Assembly (NCBI GenBank): GCA_964461045.1 | Contig: CAYWSJ010000004.1 | Span: 3,469 to 67,468 of the forward strand | Reading direction: 5' to 3' | Origin: JAGXLC01 sp964461045 | GTDB taxonomy: Bacteria > Bacteroidota > Bacteroidia > Bacteroidales > UBA12077 | Length of the DNA stretch: 64,000 nt | Shown: positions 36,401 through 44,396 of the stretch, in pieces | Position numbering within the stretch: position 1 is the stretch's first letter | Layout of the letters: every line of letters starts with the position of its first letter | The notes under the pieces: model-generated | Told to the model about the DNA's origin: nothing | The model's input: the letters and a program-made list of their open reading frames with translations, nothing else | Databases searched by the model: none | Translations under genes and position numbers: made by a program

Positions 36401-39277
36401 GGAGGAACTCCTCCTTATTCAAGTGTTGTATGGACAGATACCACAGGAGCTGTTATTTCAACAGAGGATACGGTGAACTTGTGTGCCGGAAAATATTATG
36501 TAGAAGTAACAGATGCATTAGGCTGTAAAACTGTTGATTCTGTAATAGTTACAGAACCACCGGAAATTGTATTTGACTCATTAAATGTCAATACCATAGA
36601 TGATTTAGGCGGATGTTATGGCGACAGCATAGGTGAAGCTGAAGCAGGCGCTCATGGTGGAACCGGGGTATTGGAATATTCTCTTATAGATACAGTAGCC
36701 ATGCCTTATGATACACTTGAAACGAATCTTACAGGTAACTTTTATAATTTACCTGCCGGAGGATATGTGATAGAAGTTATTGATGAACGCGGTTGTATTA
36801 AAGATACTTCATTTACTATTACGCAACCAGACAGCATAGAAATTACCTATGAATCGTTCACCTCTCTATCGGCTCCGGGAGCAAGCGATGGAACAGTCGA
36901 TGTGTATGCAGAAGGAGGGACACCGCCATTAACTTATGAGCTTTATGATTCGATACCGGAACCTGATGTGTTGGAAGCTACCATTACTACTGCAGACACT
37001 GCAAACTTCACGAATTTACCTGAAGGTGATTACTATGCTGTAGTAACAGATGTGAATGGTTGTGGACCAGACACAAGCAGTATTTTCCACGTAGCTCCTA
37101 TGGAAATAGTATTTACAGTAGATTCTGTCCTTTGTTCAGGAGACTCAACAGGAATGATAGCTGCAGAGGTTGTTGGAGGTATTCCGCCTTATACATATCA
37201 ATGGACAAGTCTGCCGACTAATGACACTTTAAGAGAGGTTGAGGGAACGCCTCTTACAACTGACACCCTGAGAAATGTTTGGGCCGGAGAATTTGTTCTG
37301 AACGTTATTGAGGGAACAGGTATTAATGTTCGTGATACTGTAACGGTTTATGAACCAATGCCTTTGACTATTGATGCTATCTTACCCGATAGTACCGTTT
37401 CCTGTTTTAATACAGTTGATACATTTGTAGTTAACACTGTAGGAGGAACTCCTCCTTATAACGTTACATGGTATGAAAAATCAACTATGAATGTTGTTTC
37501 TTCTGAAGATACAGCAATAATAGGAGCCGGCGAATATGTTATCAATGTCTTTGATGGTAATAATTGTTTCTATGAGGATGAAGTAACTCTTACAGAACCT
37601 GATCCAATAAGTATTGATTCGCTTATGCCTTACTCTACTGATTCACTACAAGTATGGGCCAGCGGGGGCAATGGTCTTCTTGATATGACACTTCATTATC
37701 TGGATAGTGATGGGAATACAGATACAATTTATTATCCCGATGAAACCTACATGAATGCCAATCAGGCAACTTTTGCACAGTTTGATACCCTTCAGTCGGG
37801 TACGTATAAGATTATTGCCAATGACAGCCTGGGTTGTGAGCCTGATACACTTACGGTTTCTATTCCTCTTGATCTGCACATTTCAATAGTAGAAGAGATC
37901 TCATGTCCGGGATATGCCGATGGTTCAATTATGGTAGAAGTGGAAAGAGGTTTTGCACCTTATACTTATGAATGGTTTTATGAAGGCAATCCATATGTAA
38001 CTCATAATTCTTATAATAAACAAGATACAATCTATAATCTTGCTGCAGGAAATTATTCCGTAAGAGTAACAGATTCGTTAGGTATCTCAGCAACTATTTC
38101 AATAGAATTGCCTGAAGGGGATGAAATAGTTTTTAATCCGGTTGTAATTGACTCTGCCAGATGTAATCAATATTTAATTTCAGATATCGGAGAGGGTCAA
38201 AACGTTAAAGATATTGGCCGGATAAAACTTGATCCTTATGGAGGTAAACCCTATGTTGATAATTCAGTGACTCCTCCGGATAGTTTCTATTTCTATACAT
38301 GGAGTCAGTATGGAGAGGGAATCAGTGTGGATTCAGTTCCAAAACATGATAGCCTGGTAGATCTTACAGCTGGAGAATATATGATAACCATATATGATAG
38401 CCAGGGTTGTAGAAATGACACATCTATTAGTATTTATGGAGATTCAGACTATGACATAGACGTAGTAATTGATCAGCCCGCCTCCAACCCAATTTGTCTT
38501 GGTGATTCTGTATACCTGGAAGCTGATTATATCTCTTCTAATGCTGATTCAGCCATGTGGGATCCTCTTGATGACGGATTATATCCTGTAGATGAGCTGG
38601 AAACAATAGGATTACAACCAGAGTATTCTGAAGAATACTTGTTGATTGCGACAAAGGGATATTGTGCAAATATTGATACATTAGACCTTCAGATTCATCC
38701 GCCATTGAGATTCAGTATTGATGAAAATGATGATGAACAGGACGGAAAGATCAATATTCTTGAAACAGAAGATTCCTATGATATTCCGCTTATTTTGGAT
38801 ACAGATACTGTTCAGGCTCAGTTTAGCTGGAATCCTGCAGACTATTTTGTCTATGATCTGACAACCAATATGTCACCTGATAACAGACTGTTGGTAGATA
38901 AATTAAAGACAAACGAAATAGCTGAGCAGGAGATTAAAGTACAGGCCAGTACTTTATATGGTTGTATTGAAAAAGATTCTGCAACTGTTGTGATTGTTCC
39001 GAATGTTGAGCCTTTGGATGCGTTCACACCTAATGGTGACGGCTACAATGACAAATGGTTGATTAGATATGCCGAGCAATATCCTGAACTGGAAGTTGCT
39101 GTCTTTAACCGATGGGGAGTGGAGATTTTCCGAAGAAAACCATATACAAACGAAAATGGTTGGAATGGGAAGAATTCCAATGGAAAAGACTTGCCATCCG
39201 GAACTTATTATTACTTGATTGATACGCACGAAACAGGAGTTAGTGCATTAACCGGAACAGTAACAATTGTTCGATAA
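30401..39277 (+). CDS. Giant T9SS-secreted SprB-like adhesin with 91-residue repeats
   Basis: This is a 2958-residue surface protein. The signal peptide (1-27, ending FSQ) is followed by a WVNGQGNWNDPEHWS domain found at the start of many Bacteroidota adhesins. Three SprB-like repeats lie near 285-530. Residues 536-1805 hold fourteen Ig-like repeats, twelve of them exactly 91 residues long, each with a DAGSDEEICE start and a second Cys in NGSC. A proprotein-convertase P domain lies near 1810-1945, and further SprB-type repeats (GGTPPY..W, GxYxVxVTDxxGC) near 1985-2600. The last about 90 residues are the gliding-motility type-B sorting domain (FTPNGDGYND ... NRWG ... GTYYYLI). It should be exported by the type IX system and displayed on the surface for adhesion or gliding. 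porP/sprF lies immediately downstream. Confidence 0.93.
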   Translation: MSGLARSYKVLLLFFITAVFCSQPGFSQDLYWVNGQGNWNDPEHWSTQSGGTGGAAVPTSDNNVIIDGNSFTGSEEYIIIKGEATCHDFIWKEKSGNNGLKSRSFLFKNWTNTTLEVHGSVEIPSNIKNRFYGDFVLKSGHQKNTIDINSPLNADLIIDGKEGEWVLENELQTEGNIYFKQGSFTTNDHNISCNVFDGSGNKPREINFENSKVVVNQWNITNNKNSDIQSENLRLFFREGFQDGNFASAKDINYKQISSSAKASFTLSTSTDSATCWTTEDGSFSVTVSGGTMPFDYELYDDIFGGNLVDDVQNKNSRTHTFNNIYAGKYMVVVTDGDDDDQAQTNNVPPDTLQIDTVECTKALTCFDGNDAWLEAFVSGGTPPFTFTWELDKDLDNNFEDTLSSDSSVVTNMSQGVFRLTVEDANGCPTRSVTKPFLSFAGDYQDSIPDQLVIDNIETTPSCVGEDNGTITAYASGGTGEIDFFIVYTPTTDTTYDADGTFNNLAPGNYTVVAYDANNCETSQGISVGTYPKPTADAGSDEVTCEDVNFDLSNSASVPDTTDASSVTWNDDGAAGDFIDPNVLVPEYDPAPGQIGDVNLVMVVQGNGPCGSITETDTMVLTINEAPSADAGSDEEICEGSAFDFGTSTVEPTASEYSSLSWDDNGAGGNFNDNSILKPQYTPPAGFSGTITLTLTANGTGTCSAVSDDMELTVTAAPQADAGSDEEICEGDIFDFLNSGTEPSASDYNTLLWDDGGIGGSFSDNTALKPTYTPPAGFTGTVTLTLTATGNGSCAQVSDDMQLTVTAAPTADAGSDEEICEGTIFDFKNSTVEPFASDYSSLSWSDGGVGGSFSDPTALKPTYTPPADFSGTIFLTLTADGNGSCAPVSDDMELTVTAAPTADAGSDEEICESTAFDFNSSTVEPTASDYNTLSWDDGGIGGIFSDNTALKPTYTPPAGYTGLITLTLTATGNGSCAQTTDDMELTVVASPTVDAGSDEEICEGDVFDFNSSTVEPTASDYSSLSWDDGGVGGSFSDPSALKPTYTPPAGYTGTVTLTLTADGNANCAAASDDMELTITPAPTADAGSDEEICEDNTFDFNSSSVQPTASDYNTLSWDDGGVGGTFDDNSILKPQYTPPVGYTGTVTLTLTATGNGSCSSVSDNMELTVTPEPSVDAGSDEEVCEDNTFDFNSSTVEPTASEYSSLSWDDGGVGGTFSDNSVLKPQYTPPAGYSGTITLTLTANGNGSCSPVSDNMDLTVTPAPTADAGSDEEICEGDAFDFNTSTVQPSASNYSSLSWDDGGIGGSFDNSTILKPQYTPPAGYTGTVILTLTVNGNGSCSSVSDDMELTVTPAPSVDAGSDEAICEDNTFDFNSSSIQPTASEYSSLSWDDGGVGGSFSDNSVLKPQYTPPLDYTGTITLTLTANGNGPCSSVSDDMELTVTPEPTVDAGSDEEICEGNNFDFNTSAVEPTASEYSSLSWDDGGVGGSFSDNTVLKPVYTPPAGYSGTITLTLTANGNGNCAPASDDMELTVTAAPAVDAGSDEEICEGSIFDFNNSTTEPSASDYNTLTWDDGGAGGSFSDPSVLKPQYTPPVGYSGTITLTLTATGNGSCAQVADNMDLTVTAAPTADAGSDEEVCENTVFDFGSSAVQPSASNYNSLSWDDGGVGGSFNDNTILLPEYTPPVDFSGTITLTLTATGNGSCTPATDAMELTVTAAPFADAGPDSVSICYGDSVYLDQADTSNASSITWTTGGDGSFDNASIIDPSYEPGPNDLATGEVYLYLEADGNGSCNTAVDSIKIIIPPELIATIGSPRPYLIDETTTDVIVSIKVENHEYIEDLSYYLVSPNGNKMRLASYNTCFTFQQGTDLTFSTLAADTFDVCSDPLTGTYKLSGDLSVIDGEDPSNGAWRIRVEDHTPWTTNTFEGIIAEASIQFIDNHDVTGDPVTVLYEDDDVNKPIRENTGIAGDPPTYTEYTIPYGLETNCYGTCDATAVVFKSGGTPPYSSVVWTDTTGAVISTEDTVNLCAGKYYVEVTDALGCKTVDSVIVTEPPEIVFDSLNVNTIDDLGGCYGDSIGEAEAGAHGGTGVLEYSLIDTVAMPYDTLETNLTGNFYNLPAGGYVIEVIDERGCIKDTSFTITQPDSIEITYESFTSLSAPGASDGTVDVYAEGGTPPLTYELYDSIPEPDVLEATITTADTANFTNLPEGDYYAVVTDVNGCGPDTSSIFHVAPMEIVFTVDSVLCSGDSTGMIAAEVVGGIPPYTYQWTSLPTNDTLREVEGTPLTTDTLRNVWAGEFVLNVIEGTGINVRDTVTVYEPMPLTIDAILPDSTVSCFNTVDTFVVNTVGGTPPYNVTWYEKSTMNVVSSEDTAIIGAGEYVINVFDGNNCFYEDEVTLTEPDPISIDSLMPYSTDSLQVWASGGNGLLDMTLHYLDSDGNTDTIYYPDETYMNANQATFAQFDTLQSGTYKIIANDSLGCEPDTLTVSIPLDLHISIVEEISCPGYADGSIMVEVERGFAPYTYEWFYEGNPYVTHNSYNKQDTIYNLAAGNYSVRVTDSLGISATISIELPEGDEIVFNPVVIDSARCNQYLISDIGEGQNVKDIGRIKLDPYGGKPYVDNSVTPPDSFYFYTWSQYGEGISVDSVPKHDSLVDLTAGEYMITIYDSQGCRNDTSISIYGDSDYDIDVVIDQPASNPICLGDSVYLEADYISSNADSAMWDPLDDGLYPVDELETIGLQPEYSEEYLLIATKGYCANIDTLDLQIHPPLRFSIDENDDEQDGKINILETEDSYDIPLILDTDTVQAQFSWNPADYFVYDLTTNMSPDNRLLVDKLKTNEIAEQEIKVQASTLYGCIEKDSATVVIVPNVEPLDAFTPNGDGYNDKWLIRYAEQYPELEVAVFNRWGVEIFRRKPYTNENGWNGKNSNGKDLPSGTYYYLIDTHETGVSALTGTVTIVR
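32006..32284 (+). repeat. Divergent first repeat unit (93 residues)
   Basis: This 279-base unit begins with the same ADAGSDE start as the main array but is 6 bases longer. Its core differs, with PDTTDASSVTW in place of the usual TASDYSSLSW. It looks like an older, degenerated edge copy. Confidence 0.75.
32285..35560 (+). repeat. Twelve tandem 273-bp repeats in perfect register
   Basis: Counting the first base of the (A/V)DAG codon, units begin at 32285, 32558, 32831, 33104, 33377, 33650, 33923, 34196, 34469, 34742, 35015 and 35288, and the next edge copy at 35561. Every step is exactly 273 bases, so there is no insertion or deletion across 3276 bases. The protein repeats are very similar, while synonymous codons vary from unit to unit. 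Each unit carries two Cys residues, probably a disulfide in an Ig-like fold. Confidence 0.95.
35561..35815 (+). repeat. Divergent last repeat unit
   Basis: The unit starts FADAGPDSVSICYGD and keeps the SSITW, DGSFDN and LEADGNGSC landmarks, but it differs strongly from the array and ends before the P domain. It is a degenerate edge copy. Confidence 0.7.
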
Positions 39278-39354
39278 TTTTAAACTAATAAATCAGGATT
39301 CTCTCTGAGGAGAGATAAACCATGAGACTCAATGAATAATAAAAACTTTTGCTC

Positions 39355-40260
39355 ATGAAAACAAAAATAATTTTAACTATAGCAGGATTGTTGATTGGCT
39401 TTCAAATGATGAAAGCTCAACAAATGCCGCAGTATACACAGTATATTTTTAATGATTATATCATCAACCCGGCAGTTGCGGGTACTTCAAACTCTCTTCA
39501 GATTCGTGGTTTTTCAAGGCAACAGTGGTTGGGTATAGAAGGTTCACCACAAACTTATAGCATTAGTGTTTATGGCCCTACAAAGGAAGAACCTATGGGT
39601 TACGGAGGATATATTTATAATGATTATACAGGCCCGACAAGCAGACTGGTATTTAAAGGTTCTTATGCATACAATATCTTTGTGAATGAAACAATGCGTT
39701 TGTCCGGAGGTTTGTCACTTGGGGGAATGCAGTATAAGTTTGATGGAACTGCCATTAATATGACCCCGGAATTAGAAGAAGACCCTGCCATTGATGGAAC
39801 GGTAAGATCTATGTTTATCCCTGACGCAAGTGCAGGACTATATTTATATTCCACACGTTTCTTTGTTGGAATTTCTGCACACCAGTTAATAGGAAATAAA
39901 TTGAATGATCTTGCCTCTGAACAAATTGGAATAAATAGATTGAAACAGCACTTTTACCTGGCAGGAGGATATAATTTGCCTCTCGAAAGAGATTTTCTGT
40001 TGCAGCCAACTGTTTTGATTCGTCAGATGTTTCCTTCTCCACCTCAGGCTGAAATTACTGCGAAAGTCTGGTATAAGCGAATGGTATGGGGTGGATTGTC
40101 TTTCCGTACGAGCGATGCATTATCAATTATCGCAGGATATAAACATGAGAACAGGTGGTATTTTGGAGCGGCTTATGATATTACTTATTCTGACCTGAGG
40201 CAATACTCCAGAGGTACAGTAGAAGTAATGTTTGGATTTAAATTCAGCGATATTAAATAG
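39355..40260 (+). CDS. PorP/SprF family T9SS outer-membrane protein
   Basis: The ATG at 39355 (301 residues) is preferred over TTG two codons earlier. A signal peptide ends at KAQ, and the mature start QMPQYTQYIFNDYIINPAVAGT is the PorP/SprF hallmark. Many alternating strands follow, fitting an outer-membrane barrel. SprF-type proteins are needed to secrete or attach their cognate SprB-type adhesin with a type-B sorting domain; the adhesin gene directly upstream is the evident partner. The C-terminus ends in a Phe-rich strand. Confidence 0.93.
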   Translation: MKTKIILTIAGLLIGFQMMKAQQMPQYTQYIFNDYIINPAVAGTSNSLQIRGFSRQQWLGIEGSPQTYSISVYGPTKEEPMGYGGYIYNDYTGPTSRLVFKGSYAYNIFVNETMRLSGGLSLGGMQYKFDGTAINMTPELEEDPAIDGTVRSMFIPDASAGLYLYSTRFFVGISAHQLIGNKLNDLASEQIGINRLKQHFYLAGGYNLPLERDFLLQPTVLIRQMFPSPPQAEITAKVWYKRMVWGGLSFRTSDALSIIAGYKHENRWYFGAAYDITYSDLRQYSRGTVEVMFGFKFSDIK

Positions 40261-40285
40261 TTTTATTGATATTATTTCTTTTTTT

Positions 40286-40341
40286 AATAGCTGTCTCAGT
40301 TAAGATTCTGTAAATTTGCACAGAATATAGAGATGGCTATT
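40286..40341 (+). other. Long RNA hairpin between porP and the DUF4296 gene
   Basis: In RNA form AAUAGCUGUCUC (40286-40297) pairs with GAGAUGGCUAUU (40330-40341) over 12 continuous pairs including two G-U wobbles. Inside, AUUCUGU (40305-40311) pairs with ACAGAAU (40320-40326) around an 8-base loop. There is no T-tract after it. It could end the adhesin/porP transcript or be a processing site. A TAAATTTG box lies in its loop. Confidence 0.5.
40311..40318 (+). promoter_or_regulatory. -7 box (TAAATTTG) before the DUF4296 gene
   Basis: TAAATTTG lies 40 bases before the ATG at 40359, at the tip of the hairpin described for 40286-40341. If used, transcription would begin inside the hairpin's 3' half. 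Confidence 0.3.
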
Positions 40342-40358
40342 TACGTTTTAATTTAATT

Positions 40359-40742
40359 ATGAGAAAGATTATAGTATTTGTTATTATGTCTTTATTCTTT
40401 TTAGGGTGTCAGGATAAAGAGGAAAAGATCATCCCCAAAAAAGATATGGAGGATATTCTGGTTGAAATGCATATTTTTGATGGAATGATAGCCCATTCTG
40501 CCTATAGAGGACAACTTGACAGTATTGATACTTTAAGTTATGAAGAAGCTATTCTGCATAGGTATGATTATACAAGGGCCCAGTTTGATTCTTCTCTTAA
40601 TTACTATTCTGCTAACCTGAGAGATTTTGATAAAATATACCAGGCTGTTTTAAACAGGTTGAACCGCATGCAAACAGAAGCAAAAGAGAAAGATGATAAG
40701 AGTACTTTAAAGAGAAAGTCAAGAACCCCTCCCAAAAAATAA
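40359..40742 (+). CDS. DUF4296 lipoprotein
   Basis: The 127-residue protein has a lipobox FLGC (Cys17) followed by QDKEEK, which resembles the acidic/Lys lipoprotein export signal of surface-exposed Bacteroidota lipoproteins. The DUF4296 core IIPKKDMEDILVEMHIFDGMI and the later LHRYDYTRAQFDSSLNYYSANLRDF are clear. The function is unknown. Its stop codon is directly followed by the ATG of the amidohydrolase-like gene, a gene pair common in the phylum. Confidence 0.87.
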   Translation: MRKIIVFVIMSLFFLGCQDKEEKIIPKKDMEDILVEMHIFDGMIAHSAYRGQLDSIDTLSYEEAILHRYDYTRAQFDSSLNYYSANLRDFDKIYQAVLNRLNRMQTEAKEKDDKSTLKRKSRTPPKK

Positions 40743-41852
40743 ATGAGAAGAATTTCTGCAAATTATATATTACCTGTTAATTCGCCTCCAATAAGGAATG
40801 GAATTATAGAACTTGATGAAAAAGGTTTTATTATTGATATAATTGATCCCGGTAAAACATTTAAAGAAATCAGAAACCTGGAATTTTATAATGGTGTCTT
40901 AATTCCGGGTTTTATTGATTCTTACAGCAGACTTGAATTTTCCTGCCTAGAAGAAGAACCTGCATCAAACATGAGTCCTGTTGAATTTTATAGTAGAATT
41001 AAAGAAAAGAGTGCATCAATTTCCTTTGAAAAAAAACAGAAAATCCTGAAAAATGCAGATTTTTTTAAGAATGCATCAGGAATAGCTGCTGCCCTGGATC
41101 ATTGTTTTTTTAATGATACCTTTCCTGTGAAAAAAAACAGCCAGGTTTACTATTATACTTTAATCGAAGCAATCTCAAAGTTAGAATCCGCAGATGATTA
41201 TATTAAGAATGCCGGAGAAATATTAAAACAAATGATTGAATTATACTCAATCCAAGGTAATCTTACTCCTGCAGCGTTATTTTCTGTAAACAGTAAGTTC
41301 CATGGTGATCTTATTCGTAAAAATCCAGTTCCTTCAATTTATTCTGTCTCCCTCTTTAAAGCCAATGAAAAGTATTCCAGGGAAAACCTTAACGAGAATG
41401 TAGACTATTTTTTTAAGGATTGGTTGCGATGCGATAATAATGTATTGTTCATTAGAGATTTTTATGATAAATTTTCAGGTAACGTAATTAGCATGCCCGG
41501 GGATTATAAAAATATTTATTATACTTTGAATTATCCTTTCGGACAAAGTTTGCCATCCTTAAGTTTTTTGAGTGAAAAATCCGGGTTTATAACTTTGGGA
41601 ACAGGTTGCCGGCCTGCTGGTAATACCTCATCAATCTTAGATGTAATCAAAGAATTGCAGCGATTATCTTCCTCTGTTAACTTCAATGAGTTGTTATCCT
41701 GGAGTACGATTAACGGTGCCAGGGCACTGGGTATGGAAGATTCATACGGCACACTTGAGAAAAATAAAAAACCCGGTATTAACCTGTTAGAGCCTTTTGA
41801 CTTTTCTAAATGGAGGTTAAAAGAAGAAAGCACTGTTAAAAAACTTGCCTGA
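40743..41852 (+). CDS. Degenerate amidohydrolase-family protein
   Basis: This 369-residue protein has the outline of a metal-dependent amidohydrolase: an N-terminal composite beta domain, VLIPGFIDS, a late LGTG segment and the C-terminal STINGARALGMEDSYGTLE..K.PGINLL. The metal-binding HxH after PGFID, normally HxH, reads YSR, and the LGTD aspartate is Gly. I therefore expect no metal site and no hydrolase activity by the usual mechanism. It abuts the DUF4296 lipoprotein gene with no spacer. The closest active relatives are probably the cytosine/aminofutalosine-deaminase type. Confidence 0.8.
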   Translation: MRRISANYILPVNSPPIRNGIIELDEKGFIIDIIDPGKTFKEIRNLEFYNGVLIPGFIDSYSRLEFSCLEEEPASNMSPVEFYSRIKEKSASISFEKKQKILKNADFFKNASGIAAALDHCFFNDTFPVKKNSQVYYYTLIEAISKLESADDYIKNAGEILKQMIELYSIQGNLTPAALFSVNSKFHGDLIRKNPVPSIYSVSLFKANEKYSRENLNENVDYFFKDWLRCDNNVLFIRDFYDKFSGNVISMPGDYKNIYYTLNYPFGQSLPSLSFLSEKSGFITLGTGCRPAGNTSSILDVIKELQRLSSSVNFNELLSWSTINGARALGMEDSYGTLEKNKKPGINLLEPFDFSKWRLKEESTVKKLA

Positions 41853-41897
41853 TTTTTATTACTTCCTGATTTTTCATGTAGAATTTTTCTTTTAATG

Positions 41898-41905
41898 TAT
41901 CTTTG
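41898..41905 (+). promoter_or_regulatory. -7 box (TATCTTTG) of the radical SAM gene
   Basis: TATCTTTG matches TAnnTTTG and lies 20 bases before the ATG at 41926. No clear -33 element. Confidence 0.4.
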
Positions 41906-41925
41906 TTCAGCAAAATTTGAAATCT

Positions 41926-42702
41926 ATGGCTACTTTTTTGTTCGATGAGATTATTTTTGGCCCTGTAAGCAGCAGACGCCTTGGAGCTTCTTTAGGTATA
42001 AACCTGCTTCCCAATGACAGGAAAATCTGCACTTTTAATTGTATTTACTGTGAATGTGGCTGGACTGATAAGAATGTTAATAAAAAGAGCTTTCACCCGA
42101 GGAAGGAAGTGAGTTCTAACCTGGAAAGCAAACTAAAAAAAATGATCCAAAATAAGGAGCCATTAGACACCATCACGTTTGCCGGAAATGGTGAACCTAC
42201 CATGCATCCGGAGTTTGATTTGATTATTCAGGATACCATTGGAATAAGAAACCGCTTGTTTCCCAAAGCAAAAATTGCTGTTCTGTCTAATGCCAGTTTA
42301 CTGCACAAGCCAAAAGTTTTTAATGCATTGACTCAAATCGATCAAAGCATTTTAAAGCTTGATTCGGTTTTTGAAGATACTGTTCAACTGATAAATCAAC
42401 CCTATAAAGGATTCGATCTAAAGAGAACGATTAACAACCTTATTCGTTTCAACAGGGGATCAATTATTCAGACAATGTTCATAAAAGGTTCTTATGAAGG
42501 ACAGACTTTTGACAATACAAAAGAAGAAGAGTTGGAGCCCTGGTTACAAACGATAAAAAAAATTAATCCGGTGCAGGTAATGATTTATACAATAGCAAGA
42601 GATACTCCTGCAGAAGGAATAAAAAAAATACCCTATGAGAAACTGAAAGAGATAGGAGAAAGGGTAGAAAATTTAGGTATTTCTGTTCAAATTAGTGATT
42701 AA
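41926..42702 (+). CDS. Radical SAM protein
   Basis: The ATG at 41926 gives 258 residues. The start FGPVSSRRLGASLGINLLP is typical of a widespread radical SAM subfamily. It is followed by CTFNCIYC, the CX3CX2C site for the 4Fe-4S cluster, and FAGNGEPTMHPEF, the GGE-like SAM-binding motif. The subfamily reaction is not known to me. A glycosyltransferase-like gene starts 2 bases downstream. Confidence 0.88.
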   Translation: MATFLFDEIIFGPVSSRRLGASLGINLLPNDRKICTFNCIYCECGWTDKNVNKKSFHPRKEVSSNLESKLKKMIQNKEPLDTITFAGNGEPTMHPEFDLIIQDTIGIRNRLFPKAKIAVLSNASLLHKPKVFNALTQIDQSILKLDSVFEDTVQLINQPYKGFDLKRTINNLIRFNRGSIIQTMFIKGSYEGQTFDNTKEEELEPWLQTIKKINPVQVMIYTIARDTPAEGIKKIPYEKLKEIGERVENLGISVQISD

Positions 42703-42704
42703 TT

Positions 42705-43802
42705 TTGAATTCTGGCCAAAAAAAACGGGTTTTAGTTGCCCCCTTAAACTGGGGGCTAGGGCATGCAGCAAGAATAATTCCAATTATTAAACTGCTTATA
42801 GAACAAGAATTTGATGTTATTATAGGTGCATATGGAAGATCTGGAGAGCTTTTAAAAAGAGAATTCCCGAATCTTAAATATATTGAATTTCCTTCCTATA
42901 GCATAGAATATTCAACATGTAATAAACAGACGATAAAAATATTGTTTCAGATTCCGGCAATACTATTCTGGACATTAAAGGAGCACTTCAGGTTAAAAAA
43001 AATTGTCAGGAAGCATTACATATCGATTGTTATCTCTGACCACAGGTACGGTCTCTGGAACAAAAAAACCTATAACATTTTTCTTATTCATCAGCTTAAT
43101 ATGCGATTTCCTAAAGGAGTCCGAATATTTGAGAATTTATTTAATAAGCTTCAGCATTATGTGATCAGGAAATATAATGAATGCTGGGTCCCTGATTTTG
43201 AATTTCCTGATAATCTTGGTGGAGAGTTGACCCGTCAACCCCGGGGTATTATGAATTTAAAATATACCGGACCTTTGTCCAGGTTTAAGGATTTGAGTAT
43301 ATACAATAAAAATGAAAGAACTTATGAGATTTTGGTGGTACTTTCAGGCCCTGAGCCACAAAGGACAATTCTGGAAGATAAGCTGGTGAAAGAACTTCAG
43401 GAAATAAAAAAAACGGTTTTGTTTGTGCGAGGAGTTGTAGGACAAGATGAGATTTACGCAAAGGAGGGTATTCATTATGTAGATATGCTCACTTCTGATA
43501 AGCTTGGAAAATATTTAGCTTTAGCAGAATGTGTAATATGCAGGTCTGGTTATACTTCTGTAATGGATTTATATCTATTACAGAAAAAAGCTATACTAAT
43601 ACCAACGCCCGGGCAGCCGGAGCAAGAATATCTTGCATGGTGGCTGGATTCAAAGGGTTATTTTATAAAGACAGAACAGGATAAACTTTTATTTGAGAAT
43701 GCCATTAAAAGACTTCAATCAGTAAAATTTCCAGAATTAAATTATAACGATGCTCTTCTCTGTCTGGTAAACAAGATTAGTTCTAAAACAGCATATATGT
43801 AG
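42705..43802 (+). CDS. MurG/UGT-like glycosyltransferase
   Basis: This 365-residue protein most likely begins at TTG 42705, 2 bases after the radical SAM stop; no ATG lies near enough. The N-terminal motif APLNWGLGHAAR and the C-terminal VICRSGYTSVMDLYLLQKKAILIPTPGQPEQEYLA are those of GT-B enzymes related to MurG and MJ1255-type transferases. The donor and acceptor are unknown. The last 20 bases overlap the convergent PAP2-like gene. Confidence 0.82.
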   Translation: MNSGQKKRVLVAPLNWGLGHAARIIPIIKLLIEQEFDVIIGAYGRSGELLKREFPNLKYIEFPSYSIEYSTCNKQTIKILFQIPAILFWTLKEHFRLKKIVRKHYISIVISDHRYGLWNKKTYNIFLIHQLNMRFPKGVRIFENLFNKLQHYVIRKYNECWVPDFEFPDNLGGELTRQPRGIMNLKYTGPLSRFKDLSIYNKNERTYEILVVLSGPEPQRTILEDKLVKELQEIKKTVLFVRGVVGQDEIYAKEGIHYVDMLTSDKLGKYLALAECVICRSGYTSVMDLYLLQKKAILIPTPGQPEQEYLAWWLDSKGYFIKTEQDKLLFENAIKRLQSVKFPELNYNDALLCLVNKISSKTAYM

Positions 43803-44391
43803 CGATTAGAACCACTACCCCCGTCCCGAAACCGGTATATATTTGCCCGGGATTATGGAGTTTGAGTATCATTCTGGATGATCCCAAAAGACCTGCAACA
43901 AAAATGGTCGCTATTATGTAAGGTATAAAGTCGGTATTCATATTAAAAGTGAAGACAATAAGCGCACCAAACAGTCCTCCGATTCCTGCCATATGTGCAC
44001 TGATTTTCCATTTAATACTAATCAGCAGTATCACTACAATTATAAAGGCGGCTGCCAGAATGAGGTTGTTAATTGTGTCTGGAACACCCATTCTCCCAAG
44101 CATCATATAAGCGATAAAATATAATATTCCAATTACTGCAAAAGGTAAATAACGTTCCCTGGTGGTTTTCATCTCAAAATTATTGATTACCTTTTGAAAG
44201 TAGAAAAGAGGGATAAAAGCCAGTGGTATGATGCATGTGCTCAAAAATATTGACAGAAAAATAAGTTTCTTTGCTTCATAGGGCAGCAAAGAATAAAAAG
44301 TTTCAGAATTAAAAAGAATAAGCAATCCGTAAGTAGGAATTAGTAAGGGGTTAAATATTCCGGATATTGTTTTGGCTATTATTCTTTTCAT
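43783..44391 (-). CDS. PAP2-like membrane protein
   Basis: The 202-residue protein has about six membrane helices. A weak PAP2 phosphatase pattern can be seen: KTTRERYLP, SAHMAG in place of PSGH, and SSRMILKLHNPGQIYTG in the third motif with its His. It may be a lipid phosphatase or an inactive relative. It is the last gene of the asnS-rpoN operon, 5 bases after rpoN. Confidence 0.7.
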   Translation of the reverse strand: MKRIIAKTISGIFNPLLIPTYGLLILFNSETFYSLLPYEAKKLIFLSIFLSTCIIPLAFIPLFYFQKVINNFEMKTTRERYLPFAVIGILYFIAYMMLGRMGVPDTINNLILAAAFIIVVILLISIKWKISAHMAGIGGLFGALIVFTFNMNTDFIPYIIATIFVAGLLGSSRMILKLHNPGQIYTGFGTGVVVLIATYMLF

Positions 44392-44396
44392 TGGTT

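Noticed and set aside
39300..39315. TCTCTC-TGAG-GAGAGA hairpin between the adhesin and porP genes
   Set aside because: The stem is six pairs with no T-run. The gap is short and the two genes are probably co-transcribed, so a terminator is not supported.
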